Below are positions 55,491 to 64,000 of a stretch of 64,000 bases of DNA, one piece after another. The stretch's first letter is position 1. Every line of letters begins with the position of its first letter. The notes under the pieces are model-generated. The model did not search any database. It saw only the letters and a program-made list of their open reading frames with translations, and was not told the origin of the DNA. The position numbers and the translations under genes were made by a program. This DNA is from Robiginitomaculum_A sp036478535 (lineage in GTDB: Bacteria > Pseudomonadota > Alphaproteobacteria > Caulobacterales > Maricaulaceae). The stretch lies in contig OZ245059.1 in assembly GCA_965224735.1 (NCBI GenBank), positions 930,001 to 994,000 on the forward strand, read 5' to 3'.

Positions 55491-55607
55491 CGCCGGGTGG
55501 CTATGGCAAGACCTCCCCACCCGATCCCATCCCGAACTCGGTCGTTAAGGGTCTTTGCGCTGATGGTAGTCTGTCTTAAGGCATGCGAGAGTAAGTCGCC
55601 GCCCGGC
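55491..55607 (+). rRNA. rrf: 5S ribosomal RNA
   Basis: About 115 nt. The ends CCGGGTGGC and GCCGCCCGG pair; CCCACCCGATCCCATCCCGAA and GATGGTAGTCTGTCTTAAGG are standard 5S blocks. No tRNA-fMet follows it, unlike many alphaproteobacterial operons. Confidence 0.97.
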
Positions 55608-55714
55608 ATGCAAATAAAATTGAATAAAAAAAACACTCCTTTACCCAACCCTTGAGATGATAACTTAATACCATCTAACACAGAGGCTATGTATCAGAGA
55701 CTGTACATCAGAGA

Positions 55715-56524
55715 CTATATATCTAAGGCGCGTTGCAAATAAGGGTAGACTTGTGGCAGTAAATTCGGATCACCACCGCAAACAATAGCGCCGCCTTTGC
55801 TGGCAGGCCCGCCATGCCAGTCAGTAATTGCCCCCCCCGCGCCTTCAATGATTGGGATAAGGGCCATAACGTCAAAGGGGTTTAGGCGCGCTTCTATAAC
55901 CAGATCAATGCGCCCTGCTGCTGTAAGTGCATACCCATATGCGTCTAGGCCGAGCCGCGAGAACCGCACAGTGCGGCGGATCATTTCATAAGCGCCGCGC
56001 TGCCCAGATGAAAACATAGCCAGCGGCTCGGTACAGGATAAAACTGCATCATTAAGGCGTGCACATTTGTTTGTTTTAAGACGTGTTTCCCCGCGCGCCG
56101 TTATGCGCCATGCTTTGCCGTGCGCGCCTATAAAACGATCATTTAGCGCGGGGTGATCAATAATACCAATGACGGGCTTTTCGTTGTAACAAGCGGAAAT
56201 AAGTGTGCTCCATACTGGGACTCCTGCCACGAAAGCGCGGGTTCCATCTATAGGATCAAGGCACCATGACCATTCATTTTCGCAAGGTTTGTCAGGAAAT
56301 TCTTCGCCGCTAATGCCATCATCAGGGAAGGCGGCACTAATACGCTTGCGTAAATGAAGTTCCGTATCCGTATCCGCCTTGGTGACAGGGTCGTAAAACC
56401 CGCCGTTTTCTTTATTTTTGGAGACCACGCCTTGGTGAAAAGCGGGCAAACTAATTTCGTGTGCACTATCGGCAATAGAAATCGCAAGGGCTAGCCGTTT
56501 GTCAATTTGTGTTTTAAAGCTCAT
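55715..56524 (-). CDS. hisN: Inositol-monophosphatase-family protein, histidinol-phosphatase-like (HisN)
   Basis: 269 residues. Metal-binding motifs are complete: DPVTKADTDTE, ISGEEFPD, CLDPIDGTRAFVAG and NPFDVMALIPIIEGAGGAIT. The DPIDGTRAF and SCTEPLAMF segments favour the HisN branch over SuhB. It would remove the phosphate from L-histidinol phosphate. The next upstream gene on the strand is a second IMPase-family member (suhB), 47 bp away, so the two may share a transcript. Specificity is inferred. Confidence 0.85.
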   Translation of the reverse strand: MSFKTQIDKRLALAISIADSAHEISLPAFHQGVVSKNKENGGFYDPVTKADTDTELHLRKRISAAFPDDGISGEEFPDKPCENEWSWCLDPIDGTRAFVAGVPVWSTLISACYNEKPVIGIIDHPALNDRFIGAHGKAWRITARGETRLKTNKCARLNDAVLSCTEPLAMFSSGQRGAYEMIRRTVRFSRLGLDAYGYALTAAGRIDLVIEARLNPFDVMALIPIIEGAGGAITDWHGGPASKGGAIVCGGDPNLLPQVYPYLQRALDI

Positions 56525-56571
56525 AACCAGCCTATAGCATAAACTCTAGTAAGAAGCTAGAACATGGATAT

Positions 56572-57393
56572 CTACTTATTAGGGGCATCAATGCCCAAAG
56601 TTTCTCTAAACTTTGGCAGCATATCCATGTGAGCGCAGATGATATTTCCAGTTTTAAACAGGTCTTTATCACCTGTATCAATGTCTTCGGCAACCCCGCC
56701 CGCCTCGCGTACAATAACAATGCCCGCAGCAATATCCCATGGTTTAAGATCGCGCTCCCAATAGCCATTAAAGCGACCCGCTGCGAACCAAGCAAGGTCA
56801 AGTGCTGCCGAGCCGTTGCGGCGAATACCAGCGCTTTTGCCCATGATTTTATGTAGCTCTCTTAAGAATTGTGTATGGCCCGGTTTCCCAGCCCACGGTG
56901 CTCCTGTTGCAAATACGCATTGTGTAAAGTCTTTGCGGCCTGGAATGCGCAGGCGTTTTTCCATGCCACGATTATCAATTATAAATGCGCCTTTGCCCGT
57001 TTCGGCGTGGAACATTTCGTCGCGGATAATGTCATAAATCACGCCTGCATGCAGTACACCTTCGCGCTCTACGCCAATAGAGATCGCAAAATGCGGATTG
57101 CCGTGCATGAAATTTAATGTGCCATCTAGCGGATCAATAATAAAACGATGTGTTTTATCTGTGCCTTTAACGGCGCCGCGCTCTTCCATAAGGTAGTTAT
57201 AGCCTGGGCGGTCTTGGCGCAGGCTTTCAAAGATTTTTTCTTCGGCCATTTTATCAGCATGAGAGACAAAATCAGCGGGGCCTTTGCGGGAAAATTGCAA
57301 GTTTTCCACTTCGCCAAAATCGCGCACAAGTGTACGTGATCCGGCCCGCGCCGCTTTCATCATAATATCAACAAGAGGGGATGAATTTGCCAT
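56572..57393 (-). CDS. suhB: Inositol monophosphatase family protein (SuhB)
   Basis: 273 residues with the family metal sites: GPADFVSHADKMAEEKI, YLMEERGA, IDPLDGTLNFMHGNPHF, and WERDLKPWDIAAGIVIVREAGG. The FMHG-type loop and length fit SuhB, which in E. coli also acts in rRNA antitermination. The start overlaps the efp stop by one base (TAATG). Confidence 0.93.
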   Translation of the reverse strand: MANSSPLVDIMMKAARAGSRTLVRDFGEVENLQFSRKGPADFVSHADKMAEEKIFESLRQDRPGYNYLMEERGAVKGTDKTHRFIIDPLDGTLNFMHGNPHFAISIGVEREGVLHAGVIYDIIRDEMFHAETGKGAFIIDNRGMEKRLRIPGRKDFTQCVFATGAPWAGKPGHTQFLRELHKIMGKSAGIRRNGSAALDLAWFAAGRFNGYWERDLKPWDIAAGIVIVREAGGVAEDIDTGDKDLFKTGNIICAHMDMLPKFRETLGIDAPNK

Positions 57394-57956
57394 TAGTCTG
57401 CTCTTTTCACATATGAGCCATCTTCGGTCATGACAATAATGCGTTCTCCGACATTAATAAAAGGCGGGACGGATGAACGCACGCCGTTTTCTAAAACAGC
57501 AGGCTTGTAGGAATTGGCGGCTGTTTGGCCTTTGACTACAGGCTCTGTTTGCGTAATCTCAAGCGTGACTTGCTGCGGCAGGGATACAGAAATGGGGCGT
57601 TGTTCATGAAACTCAAGCTGCACTTGCATGCCATCTGTTAGAAAGGCGGCTTTTTTACCGATAAAGCCTGCCTCCAGATTAATTTGTTCATAGTTTTCTG
57701 AATTCATAAATACTAGCATGTCTCCATCTTTATAGAGAAAAGTATGGAGTTTTTGCTCAAGGCGCACGCGCTCTACGGTTTCAGAGGCGCGAAAGCGCTG
57801 ATTAAGTTTAGAGCCATTAAGCAGGTTTTTAAGCTCGACCTGATTAAAAGCACCGCCTTTACCTGGTTTTACCGCGTTGGTTTTTACCGCGATCCAAAGG
57901 GAATTTTGGTGCTCAATTATATTGTTAATGCGAATCTCGTTGCCGTTTATTTTCAT
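57393..57956 (-). CDS. efp: Translation elongation factor P
   Basis: 187 residues, three beta-barrel domains: KOW-like N-terminal MKINGNEIRINNIIEHQ, the modification loop VKPGKGGAFNQVELKN with Lys34 at the tip (PGKGGA), the central OB domain (LHTFLYKDGDMLVFMNSENYEQI) and the C-terminal OB domain ending PPFINVGERIIVMTEDGSY. It relieves stalling at polyproline. The PGKGGA loop is the type modified by EpmA/EpmB-like pathways; no such genes are in the window. It is co-transcribed with suhB. Confidence 0.97.
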   Translation of the reverse strand: MKINGNEIRINNIIEHQNSLWIAVKTNAVKPGKGGAFNQVELKNLLNGSKLNQRFRASETVERVRLEQKLHTFLYKDGDMLVFMNSENYEQINLEAGFIGKKAAFLTDGMQVQLEFHEQRPISVSLPQQVTLEITQTEPVVKGQTAANSYKPAVLENGVRSSVPPFINVGERIIVMTEDGSYVKRAD

Positions 57957-57981
57957 AAGAACTTCCTAGTTTGTATGCGGC

Positions 57982-58128
57982 TCATATCAAAGCACGGCGT
58001 TGGTAGCAACTGCTTATTGTGGTGCTAAAATTCCCTTTGGATCGCGGTAAAAACAAAAGATAGGCGAGCACGAGCAAAAGAACACTGTTAAAGCCCAAAA
58101 AAGAAATAATTTTGGTTACTGTCACCAT
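57982..58128 (-). CDS. Possible 48-residue single-span membrane peptide
   Basis: An ATG-to-TGA frame encoding MVTVTKIISFLGFNSVLLLV and continuing through a hydrophobic helix (about residues 8-27) to a PRSKGN turn and a basic, Cys-containing tail. It fits the gap between efp and the M48 protease on the same strand. There is no convincing ribosome site (CAGGAG is about 18 bp upstream). I do not recognise it; it may be a chance ORF. Confidence 0.3.
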   Translation of the reverse strand: MVTVTKIISFLGFNSVLLLVLAYLLFLPRSKGNFSTTISSCYQRRALI

Positions 58129-58170
58129 AATACAATGATTACTGGCTCCTGAATGTGCATAAAAATTTAC

Positions 58171-59019
58171 CTACTTTATCGTATTTGGGCAGTTTTCGTT
58201 GTAGGTTTTTATGGCTTCTGGCATCAGTTTTTTGAACTGGGCGATGCGGGTTTCGGCGGCTGGATGCGTGGATGAAAACTCGGGCGGGGCTTTGCCGCCG
58301 CTGGCCTGTTTCATACGTTGCCAAAGACGCGGCGCTTCGCGCGGGTCATAACAAGCGCGGCTCATGAGAACCAGCCCGATATAATCGGCTTCTGATTCGT
58401 GGCTTCTGGAAAAGGGAAGCGAGAAACCATATTTGGAAACGCCGCCAAACACACTCATAACCGCGCGCTGCGCGCCCATGTCCATGCCGCCTGCTCCCAT
58501 GGAAACGCCCATGCCAACAATGCGTTTCATATTTTGCTGCGCCATACGTTCTGCCCCGTGATGGGCGAGCGCATGGCCAATTTCATGGCCCATAATCGCG
58601 GCCAAGCCATCATCATTGGCGGCGATGGGGATAATGCCCGTATAAACAGCAGTATAGCCGCCTGGCAGTGCGAAAGCATTGATTTGTTCGCTCTTAATAA
58701 CATTAAACGCCCACTTAAACCCAGGGTCTTCGGATTTGGCGGCATAGGCTATTTTTGCGCCGATCTCGCGCACTTTATCAACAGCAGCTCCCGACTGCTG
58801 CACGGCGCCTGCACTATCGTTTAGGATTTGTTGATAGGATTGCAAACCAAGCTGCATTTCCTGGACGGGCTTCATTGTCCGTAATTGCTTGCGTCCCGTA
58901 AATGGCACGGTTTTCTGGTTGATGAAATAATACCCCGCCGCGCCAATTGCGAAGATAAGCATCAACTTCCAGCGAAATCCACCACCCCTGCTACCGCCTC
59001 TTCTACCACCTCTGCGCAT
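58171..59019 (-). CDS. M48-family zinc metalloprotease, membrane-anchored
   Basis: 282 residues. The N-terminus is Arg/Gly-rich (RRGGRRGGSRGGGF), followed by a membrane helix (LMLIFAIGAAGYYFI), so the catalytic part is probably periplasmic. The zinc site is HEIGHALAHH with the third ligand Glu in SHESEADYIGLVLM, the Oma1/BepA/LoiP-like arrangement. It probably acts in outer-membrane quality control. The gene stands alone, divergent from carB. Confidence 0.9.
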   Translation of the reverse strand: MRRGGRRGGSRGGGFRWKLMLIFAIGAAGYYFINQKTVPFTGRKQLRTMKPVQEMQLGLQSYQQILNDSAGAVQQSGAAVDKVREIGAKIAYAAKSEDPGFKWAFNVIKSEQINAFALPGGYTAVYTGIIPIAANDDGLAAIMGHEIGHALAHHGAERMAQQNMKRIVGMGVSMGAGGMDMGAQRAVMSVFGGVSKYGFSLPFSRSHESEADYIGLVLMSRACYDPREAPRLWQRMKQASGGKAPPEFSSTHPAAETRIAQFKKLMPEAIKTYNENCPNTIK

Positions 59020-59147
59020 ACCATCTCCTTACTCAGGGTTAAAATCACCTAAAATACATCATTTTACAAGTACGAATACTTGTATGTTTATGGCAAGAAG
59101 CTTATGCATACAAAAATTTGCCTCTTAAAAGGATTCTGACAAAAACT

Positions 59148-62100
59148 ATGGCCAAAAGAACCGACATAAAATCCATCCTAATCATCGGCGCTGGCCCGAT
59201 CATTATCGGCCAAGCGTGCGAATTTGATTACTCGGGCGTGCAAGCGTGTAAAGCCCTTCGGGATGAAGGCTATAAAGTCATTTTGGTCAACTCCAATCCT
59301 GCAACGATTATGACCGACCCTGGCATGGCGGATGCAACCTATATCGAGCCAATTACGCCCGAAATTGTCGAAAAAATCATTGCCAAAGAGCGCCCTGATG
59401 CCTTGCTCCCGACTATGGGAGGGCAAACGGCGCTTAACATCGCATTGGCGCTTGAAGAAATGGGGGTGCTTAAAAAATATGGTGTTGAGATGATTGGCGC
59501 CAATGCCGATGTTATTGACAAAGCCGAGAACCGCGAGCGGTTTCGGCAAGCTATGGATAAAATCGGGCTGGAAAACCCGCGCGCTGTTATTATCACAGCG
59601 CCAGGCGGTGATATCAATGAAGGCGTGGCCGAAGCCGTGCGCAAATTACCTCAAACGGGGCTGCCAGCCATTATTCGCCCTGCCTTTACTATGGGCGGTA
59701 CGGGCGGCGGCGTTGCTTATAATATCGAAGAGTTCGAGCATTTCATTCGCTCTGGCCTTTCTGCCTCCCCGACAAAGCAAGTGCTTGTCGATGAAAGCCT
59801 TTTGGGGTGGAAAGAGTTTGAGATGGAAGTCGTGCGAGACAAAGCAGATAATTGCATCATCATATGCTCTATCGAAAATATCGACCCTATGGGCGTGCAT
59901 ACGGGTGATAGTATCACCGTCGCTCCTGCTCTGACCCTAACCGATAAAGAATACCAAACCATGCGTGATGCTTCGATTGCAGTGTTGCGTGAAATCGGCG
60001 TTGAGACAGGTGGCTCTAATGTGCAGTTCGGGCTTAACCCCGTTGATGGGCGCATGGTTGTGATCGAGATGAACCCGCGTGTGTCGCGCTCCTCAGCTCT
60101 CGCCTCCAAAGCCACGGGTTTCCCCATTGCCAAAATCGCCGCCAAGCTTGCGGTTGGTTACACACTAGATGAACTGGACAATGATATTACAGGCGCAACC
60201 CCCGCAGCATTTGAGCCTACTCTTGATTATGTGGTTACAAAAATTCCGCGCTTTGCATTTGAAAAATTCCCGGGCGCAGAAGCTTTGCTTTCCACCTCAA
60301 TGAAATCTGTAGGCGAGGTGATGTCCATTGGCCGTAATTTCAAAGAAAGTCTGCAAAAAGCCATTCGCTCGCAAGAGATCGACATATTTGGTTTTGATGA
60401 AATCGCTTTTGACACAAGTAATGATGATATGGATACGGTTATCAGAGCCACGCTTTCAAAGCAAACTCCTGATCGTTTGCGCGCCGTTGCCCAAGCCTTT
60501 AGAGAAGGTTCTTCCATTGAAACTTTGCATGAAATAACCGATATTGACCCATGGTTTTTAGAACAAATCGGGGAAATTGTTGGCGCAGAAAAATGGGTTC
60601 GTAAAAACGGCCTCCCCACGGATGCCGCTAGATTTCGCGCCCTAAAAATGGACGGGTTTTCCGATATCCGCCTTGGGCAATTATCAGGTAAACCCGAGCA
60701 TGAAGTGCGCAAGGCGCGCCGTGATTTGGATGTGCGTCCTGTTTATAAACGGGTAGACACTTGCGCCGCTGAATTCGCTGCCAAGACGCCTTATATGTAT
60801 TCAACCTACGAAATGCCCTCGTTTGGGGGCAAAACAGAATGTGAGAGCAGGCCAACAAACCGTAAAAAGGTTATCATTTTAGGCGGCGGGCCAAACCGTA
60901 TTGGCCAAGGCATTGAATTTGATTATTGTTGCTGCCATGCCGCTTTTGCTTTGGGCGAAATTGATGTCGAGAGTATCATGGTCAATTGTAACCCCGAGAC
61001 TGTGTCCACTGATTATGACACGTCTGATCGCCTTTATTTTGAACCTTTGTCTGAAGAAGATGTGCTAGAGCTGATAGAAAAAGAGCGCAGCAATGGCGCG
61101 CTTTTGGGCGTGATTGTGCAATATGGCGGACAGACACCGCTTAACCTCGCAGAGGCACTTGAAGCAAATAATATCCCGCTTTTGGGCACGTCCCGCGACA
61201 CTATTGACCTTGCAGAAGACCGCGAGCGTTTTAAAGCATTGCTGCAAAAACTGAATTTACGTCAACCGAACAACGCCATTGCGCGTACGGATGACGAGGC
61301 TGCCAAGGGCGCCGAGCAAGTCGGTTATCCTGTTGTGCTGCGCCCTTCCTTTGTGCTGGGTGGCCGCGCCATGGAAATCGTTGAAAGCGAGTCAGAACTA
61401 CGCCGCTATGTGAGCGAAGCGGTAAAAGTATCTGGCAAATCACCATTGCTGATTGACCAATATTTACGGGATGCCATTGAAATTGATGTGGACGCTATAT
61501 GCGATGGCAAAGACGTTTTTGTCGCCGCCATTATGGAGCATATCGAGGAAGCGGGCGTACACAGCGGCGATAGCGCATGCTCGCTCCCGCCGTATTCCTT
61601 AAGCCCCGAAATTATTACAGAGCTTAAGCGGCAAACGAAACTGCTTGCGCTTGCGCTTGGCGTTGTTGGCCTAATGAATGTGCAATATGCGGTTATGGAC
61701 GGGGATATTTATCTTATCGAGGTTAATCCGCGCGCATCTAGAACCGTGCCCTTTGTGGCCAAAGCCACTGGGCATTCTGTTGCTAATATCGCGGCTAAAG
61801 TTATGGCAGGGCACGCGCTTTCAGAATTTGACCTTGCGCCAAAACAAGGCCGTCAAATCGCGGTTAAAGAAGCCGTATTCCCTTTCGCCCGGTTCCCTGG
61901 TGTGGACACAGTGCTTGGCCCTGAAATGCGCTCCACTGGCGAAGTGATGGGGCAGGCAGGTACATTTGCAATGGCCTTTGCCAAAGCCCAGCTTGGTGCG
62001 GGTATGGTGTTGCCAAAATCAGGCACGGCTTTCATCTCGGTCAAAGATAGCGACAAAGAACATATGATTCCGATGGCAAAAAAACTTATAGAAATTGGAT

Positions 62101-62411
62101 TTGATATTGTTGCCACGGGCGGCACGGCCAAATTTTTGCAAAAAAAAGGCATTGCGCTTGAGCGGGTCAAAAAAGTTTCTGAGGGACGCCCTCATATTGT
62201 TGATGCTATGAAAAACGGAAAAATCAATTTGGTATTTAACACCACATGGGGCAAGCAGTCTTTGAAAGACAGCTATGGCCTGCGCCGCGCCGCCCTGATT
62301 GGCAACATTCCCTATTTCACCACCGTATCAGGCAGCCGCGCATCACTCGCCGCTATAGAAGCCCTCTCCAAAGATGATTACCAAGTTCTGAGCCTGCAGG
62401 AATACGGGTAG
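59148..62411 (+). CDS. carB: Carbamoyl-phosphate synthase large subunit (CarB)
   Basis: About 1,087 residues from the ATG at 59148 (MAKRTDIKSILIIGAGPIII); the open frame begins 30 bp earlier with TTG, an unlikely start. Two homologous ATP-grasp halves are visible: GAGPIIIGQACEFDYSG and GGGPNRIGQGIEFDYCC begin them, and IEMNPRVSRSSALASKATG and IEVNPRASRTVPFVAKATG close them. The C-terminal MGS-like allosteric domain contains DIVATGGTAKFLQKKGI. It makes carbamoyl phosphate from bicarbonate, ATP and ammonia from CarA (29 kb away). greA follows, the usual alphaproteobacterial neighbour. Confidence 0.97.
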   Translation: MAKRTDIKSILIIGAGPIIIGQACEFDYSGVQACKALRDEGYKVILVNSNPATIMTDPGMADATYIEPITPEIVEKIIAKERPDALLPTMGGQTALNIALALEEMGVLKKYGVEMIGANADVIDKAENRERFRQAMDKIGLENPRAVIITAPGGDINEGVAEAVRKLPQTGLPAIIRPAFTMGGTGGGVAYNIEEFEHFIRSGLSASPTKQVLVDESLLGWKEFEMEVVRDKADNCIIICSIENIDPMGVHTGDSITVAPALTLTDKEYQTMRDASIAVLREIGVETGGSNVQFGLNPVDGRMVVIEMNPRVSRSSALASKATGFPIAKIAAKLAVGYTLDELDNDITGATPAAFEPTLDYVVTKIPRFAFEKFPGAEALLSTSMKSVGEVMSIGRNFKESLQKAIRSQEIDIFGFDEIAFDTSNDDMDTVIRATLSKQTPDRLRAVAQAFREGSSIETLHEITDIDPWFLEQIGEIVGAEKWVRKNGLPTDAARFRALKMDGFSDIRLGQLSGKPEHEVRKARRDLDVRPVYKRVDTCAAEFAAKTPYMYSTYEMPSFGGKTECESRPTNRKKVIILGGGPNRIGQGIEFDYCCCHAAFALGEIDVESIMVNCNPETVSTDYDTSDRLYFEPLSEEDVLELIEKERSNGALLGVIVQYGGQTPLNLAEALEANNIPLLGTSRDTIDLAEDRERFKALLQKLNLRQPNNAIARTDDEAAKGAEQVGYPVVLRPSFVLGGRAMEIVESESELRRYVSEAVKVSGKSPLLIDQYLRDAIEIDVDAICDGKDVFVAAIMEHIEEAGVHSGDSACSLPPYSLSPEIITELKRQTKLLALALGVVGLMNVQYAVMDGDIYLIEVNPRASRTVPFVAKATGHSVANIAAKVMAGHALSEFDLAPKQGRQIAVKEAVFPFARFPGVDTVLGPEMRSTGEVMGQAGTFAMAFAKAQLGAGMVLPKSGTAFISVKDSDKEHMIPMAKKLIEIGFDIVATGGTAKFLQKKGIALERVKKVSEGRPHIVDAMKNGKINLVFNTTWGKQSLKDSYGLRRAALIGNIPYFTTVSGSRASLAAIEALSKDDYQVLSLQEYG

Positions 62412-62506
62412 TAGAGCACTTTACGCAAGGCCTTGTTAACCACTCTCATACACACTAGTGTCCTCAGATACTAGATATAACGACTAAAAAACAATAAGAG
62501 AACAAC

Positions 62507-62980
62507 ATGCAAAAATTTCCAATGACTGCCAAAGGCCATGCCGTGCTTAAGGTTGAGCTAAAACAGCTTAAATCTGTAGAACGCCCTTATATTATCGAGG
62601 CGATTGCTGTGGCGCGCGAGCATGGCGATTTGAAAGAAAATGCGGAATACCACGCGGCGAAAGAAAAGCAGGGTTTTATCGAAGGCCGCATTGGCGAGCT
62701 TGAGGGCAAATTATCCCGCGCTATGGTTATTGACCCCTCCACATTGTCTGGCGGCAAAATTGTGTTTGGCGCAACGGTAAAAATTATCAATGATGATACA
62801 GAAGAAGAAAGCACATACCAAATCGTTGGCGAAGACGAAGCCGATATCAAAGCTGGTAAAGTCTCTATCACTGCGCCTATTGCGCGCGGCATGATTGGCA
62901 AAGAAGTTGACGATATGTTTGAGATTAATGCTCCTGGTGGCACTAAAGCTTACGAAATTTTAGAAATATGCTTTAAATAA
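62507..62980 (+). CDS. greA: Transcription elongation factor GreA
   Basis: 157 residues: an N-terminal coiled coil with AREHGDLKENAEYHAAKEKQ (acidic tip Asp/Glu that enters the RNA polymerase channel), then the FKBP-like C-terminal domain with TYQIVGEDEADIKAGKVSIT, SPIARG-like APIARGMIGKEV. It stimulates cleavage of backtracked RNA. The stop overlaps the next start by one base (TAATG), so the ELM1-family gene is translationally coupled. Confidence 0.97.
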   Translation: MQKFPMTAKGHAVLKVELKQLKSVERPYIIEAIAVAREHGDLKENAEYHAAKEKQGFIEGRIGELEGKLSRAMVIDPSTLSGGKIVFGATVKIINDDTEEESTYQIVGEDEADIKAGKVSITAPIARGMIGKEVDDMFEINAPGGTKAYEILEICFK

Positions 62981-63984
62981 TGCCTTCCCAGCCAGAACTT
63001 ACCCCCGCACCTTGTTGGGTAATAAGTGATGGACGATGCGGCATTGAAAATCAGGCTTTGGGCCTTGCTGAAGCGATGGGGCGCTTAACCCCCCTTGCGC
63101 TCTCTAGGCATGTTATTGGCAACGGGGCTTTGTTTTCCGCTTTGCCGCCTAGTTTACAATATGCGCTCGGCGCTCGGCTTAAAAGTTATGGCTTGCGCCA
63201 AAATTTACCACAAATAGCGATTGGCTGCGGGCGGCAAGCTATCGCGCCCTTGCGCGCCCTTAAAAAAGCGGGTGGTACGAATATTTTTACCATTTATGTG
63301 CAAAATCCACGCGTACCAACATCTTGTTTTGATATGGTTGTTGCGCCCGCTCATGATATGTTAACTGGCGATACATTAACGGAGGACACTGTAGAAACCA
63401 TGATTGGTTCTCCAAACCGCGTAACCAAAGAAATTTTAAACACATCCGTCCAACAATTTGCTGATAAATTCATTGCTTTTCCCGCACCTCGGGTTGCGGT
63501 TTTAGTTGGCGGCCGTTCTAAAAACCATCGTCTTTCTCGGGACAATCACACGGTTCATATGCAGGCAATTTGTGGCCTTGCTAAACAAGGTATGTCTGTG
63601 ATGATTACCACATCGCGTAGAACGCCAAGCTGGGCAGGTGCGCACTATGTTCAGCTAGGCAAAGATCGCCGCAATGTATGGGTATGGGACGGGTATGGCG
63701 GCACTACTGGGGATAATCCATATTTCGCCTTCTTGGGCGGGGCAGATGCGATACTCGTTACAGAAGATAGCACCAATATGCTCACGGAAAGTTGCGCCAC
63801 GGGCAAACCCGTTTTCACCTTGCCCATGAGCGGGGAGGCAGGGAAATTTATCAAACTTTATGAGGATTTACAAAAACGCTGTCATCTTAGGGCGTTTAAC
63901 GGCAGCACAGAAGCACCGCCATATAAGCCCCTAGATGAAACCGCGCGCATTGCTAAAATCGTTATTGCAAAGATGCATAAATAA
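62980..63984 (+). CDS. ELM1/DUF1022 family protein (mitochondrial fission ELM1-like)
   Basis: 334 residues. The N-terminal WVISDGRCGIENQALGLAEA, then IGCGRQAIAPLRAL, the VQNPRVPTSCFDMVVAPAHD segment, VAVLVGGRSKNHRLS and VTEDSTNMLTESCATGKPVF are the family landmarks, giving a GT-B-like two-domain fold similar to nucleotide-sugar transferases. Plant ELM1 acts in mitochondrial division; the bacterial role is not established, and an envelope glycosyl transfer role is possible. It follows greA with a 1-bp overlap. Confidence 0.9.
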   Translation: MPSQPELTPAPCWVISDGRCGIENQALGLAEAMGRLTPLALSRHVIGNGALFSALPPSLQYALGARLKSYGLRQNLPQIAIGCGRQAIAPLRALKKAGGTNIFTIYVQNPRVPTSCFDMVVAPAHDMLTGDTLTEDTVETMIGSPNRVTKEILNTSVQQFADKFIAFPAPRVAVLVGGRSKNHRLSRDNHTVHMQAICGLAKQGMSVMITTSRRTPSWAGAHYVQLGKDRRNVWVWDGYGGTTGDNPYFAFLGGADAILVTEDSTNMLTESCATGKPVFTLPMSGEAGKFIKLYEDLQKRCHLRAFNGSTEAPPYKPLDETARIAKIVIAKMHK

Positions 63985-64000
63985 GCCTTAAATATCCTTA

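Noticed and set aside
59494..59934. 146-codon frame inside carB
   Set aside because: Alternate frame of a highly conserved gene; shadow.

Overview
The window is a chromosomal segment of an alphaproteobacterium. Evidence: a circularly permuted (two-piece) tmRNA gene, a 23S rRNA with a long insert in helix 9, the fabA-fabB pair, the comF/NDUFAF5-type methyltransferase cluster, the carB-greA and truB-rpsO-pnp blocks, and an ELM1-family gene. Base composition is moderate to AT-rich. I cannot place it below class from sequence reading alone.

Layout. 1-3.5 kb: the 3' end of an outer-membrane porin gene, an IS630 element inserted just upstream of the tmRNA gene, an IS1595-type transposase remnant and a frameshifted IS5-type element. 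3.5-7.5 kb (minus strand): fabA-fabB, two PaaI-type thioesterases and a MATE exporter. 7.6-16.3 kb: an accessory island holding an IS630 remnant, a complete type III restriction-modification pair, tRNA-Ser(UGA), an IS3 element, a DUF1801 gene, the 3' stump of a conjugative relaxase gene and a second, broken IS5-type copy. 16.4-24.2 kb (minus): pyrD with a DUF952 gene, then a corrinoid uptake operon (cobalamin riboswitch, btuB, btuF, btuC, btuD, cobQ). 24.5-28.7 kb (plus): valine degradation genes (mmsA, acyl-CoA dehydrogenase, 3-hydroxyisobutyryl-CoA hydrolase) ending against a truncated IS630 copy. 28.8-48.2 kb: core metabolism and information genes (DUF465, carA, yqeY, recQ, an ArsC/Spx-like gene, a UbiH-type hydroxylase, pnp, rpsO, truB, panD, rpsU, pckA, carbonic anhydrase, D-amino acid dehydrogenase, DUF1178, nitrilase, grxC, comF, a methyltransferase, an alpha/beta hydrolase). 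48.3-49.0 kb: a DUF2799 lipoprotein. 49.9-55.6 kb: a full rRNA operon (16S, tRNA-Ala, tRNA-Ile, 23S, 5S). 55.7-64 kb: hisN-like, suhB, efp, an M48 protease, carB, greA and an ELM1-family gene.

How the parts work together. Membrane lipid supply (fabA/fabB), pyrimidine synthesis (carA, carB, pyrD), corrinoid salvage under riboswitch control and branched-chain amino acid catabolism are all represented. Corrinoid uptake could supply a B12-dependent methylmalonyl-CoA mutase downstream of MmsA, but no such gene is in the window.

I do not see a clearly new multi-gene system. The most unusual signals are: (1) about seventeen short tandem duplications (12-20 bp, 2-5 copies) spread through intergenic DNA, in-frame coding linkers and IS genes; (2) a degenerate tandem array in the rRNA spacer derived from the 3' end of tRNA-Ala; (3) the order tRNA-Ala then tRNA-Ile, the reverse of the usual one; (4) an IS630 insertion tight against the tmRNA gene; and (5) a res-like N-terminal fossil in front of the type III mod gene.
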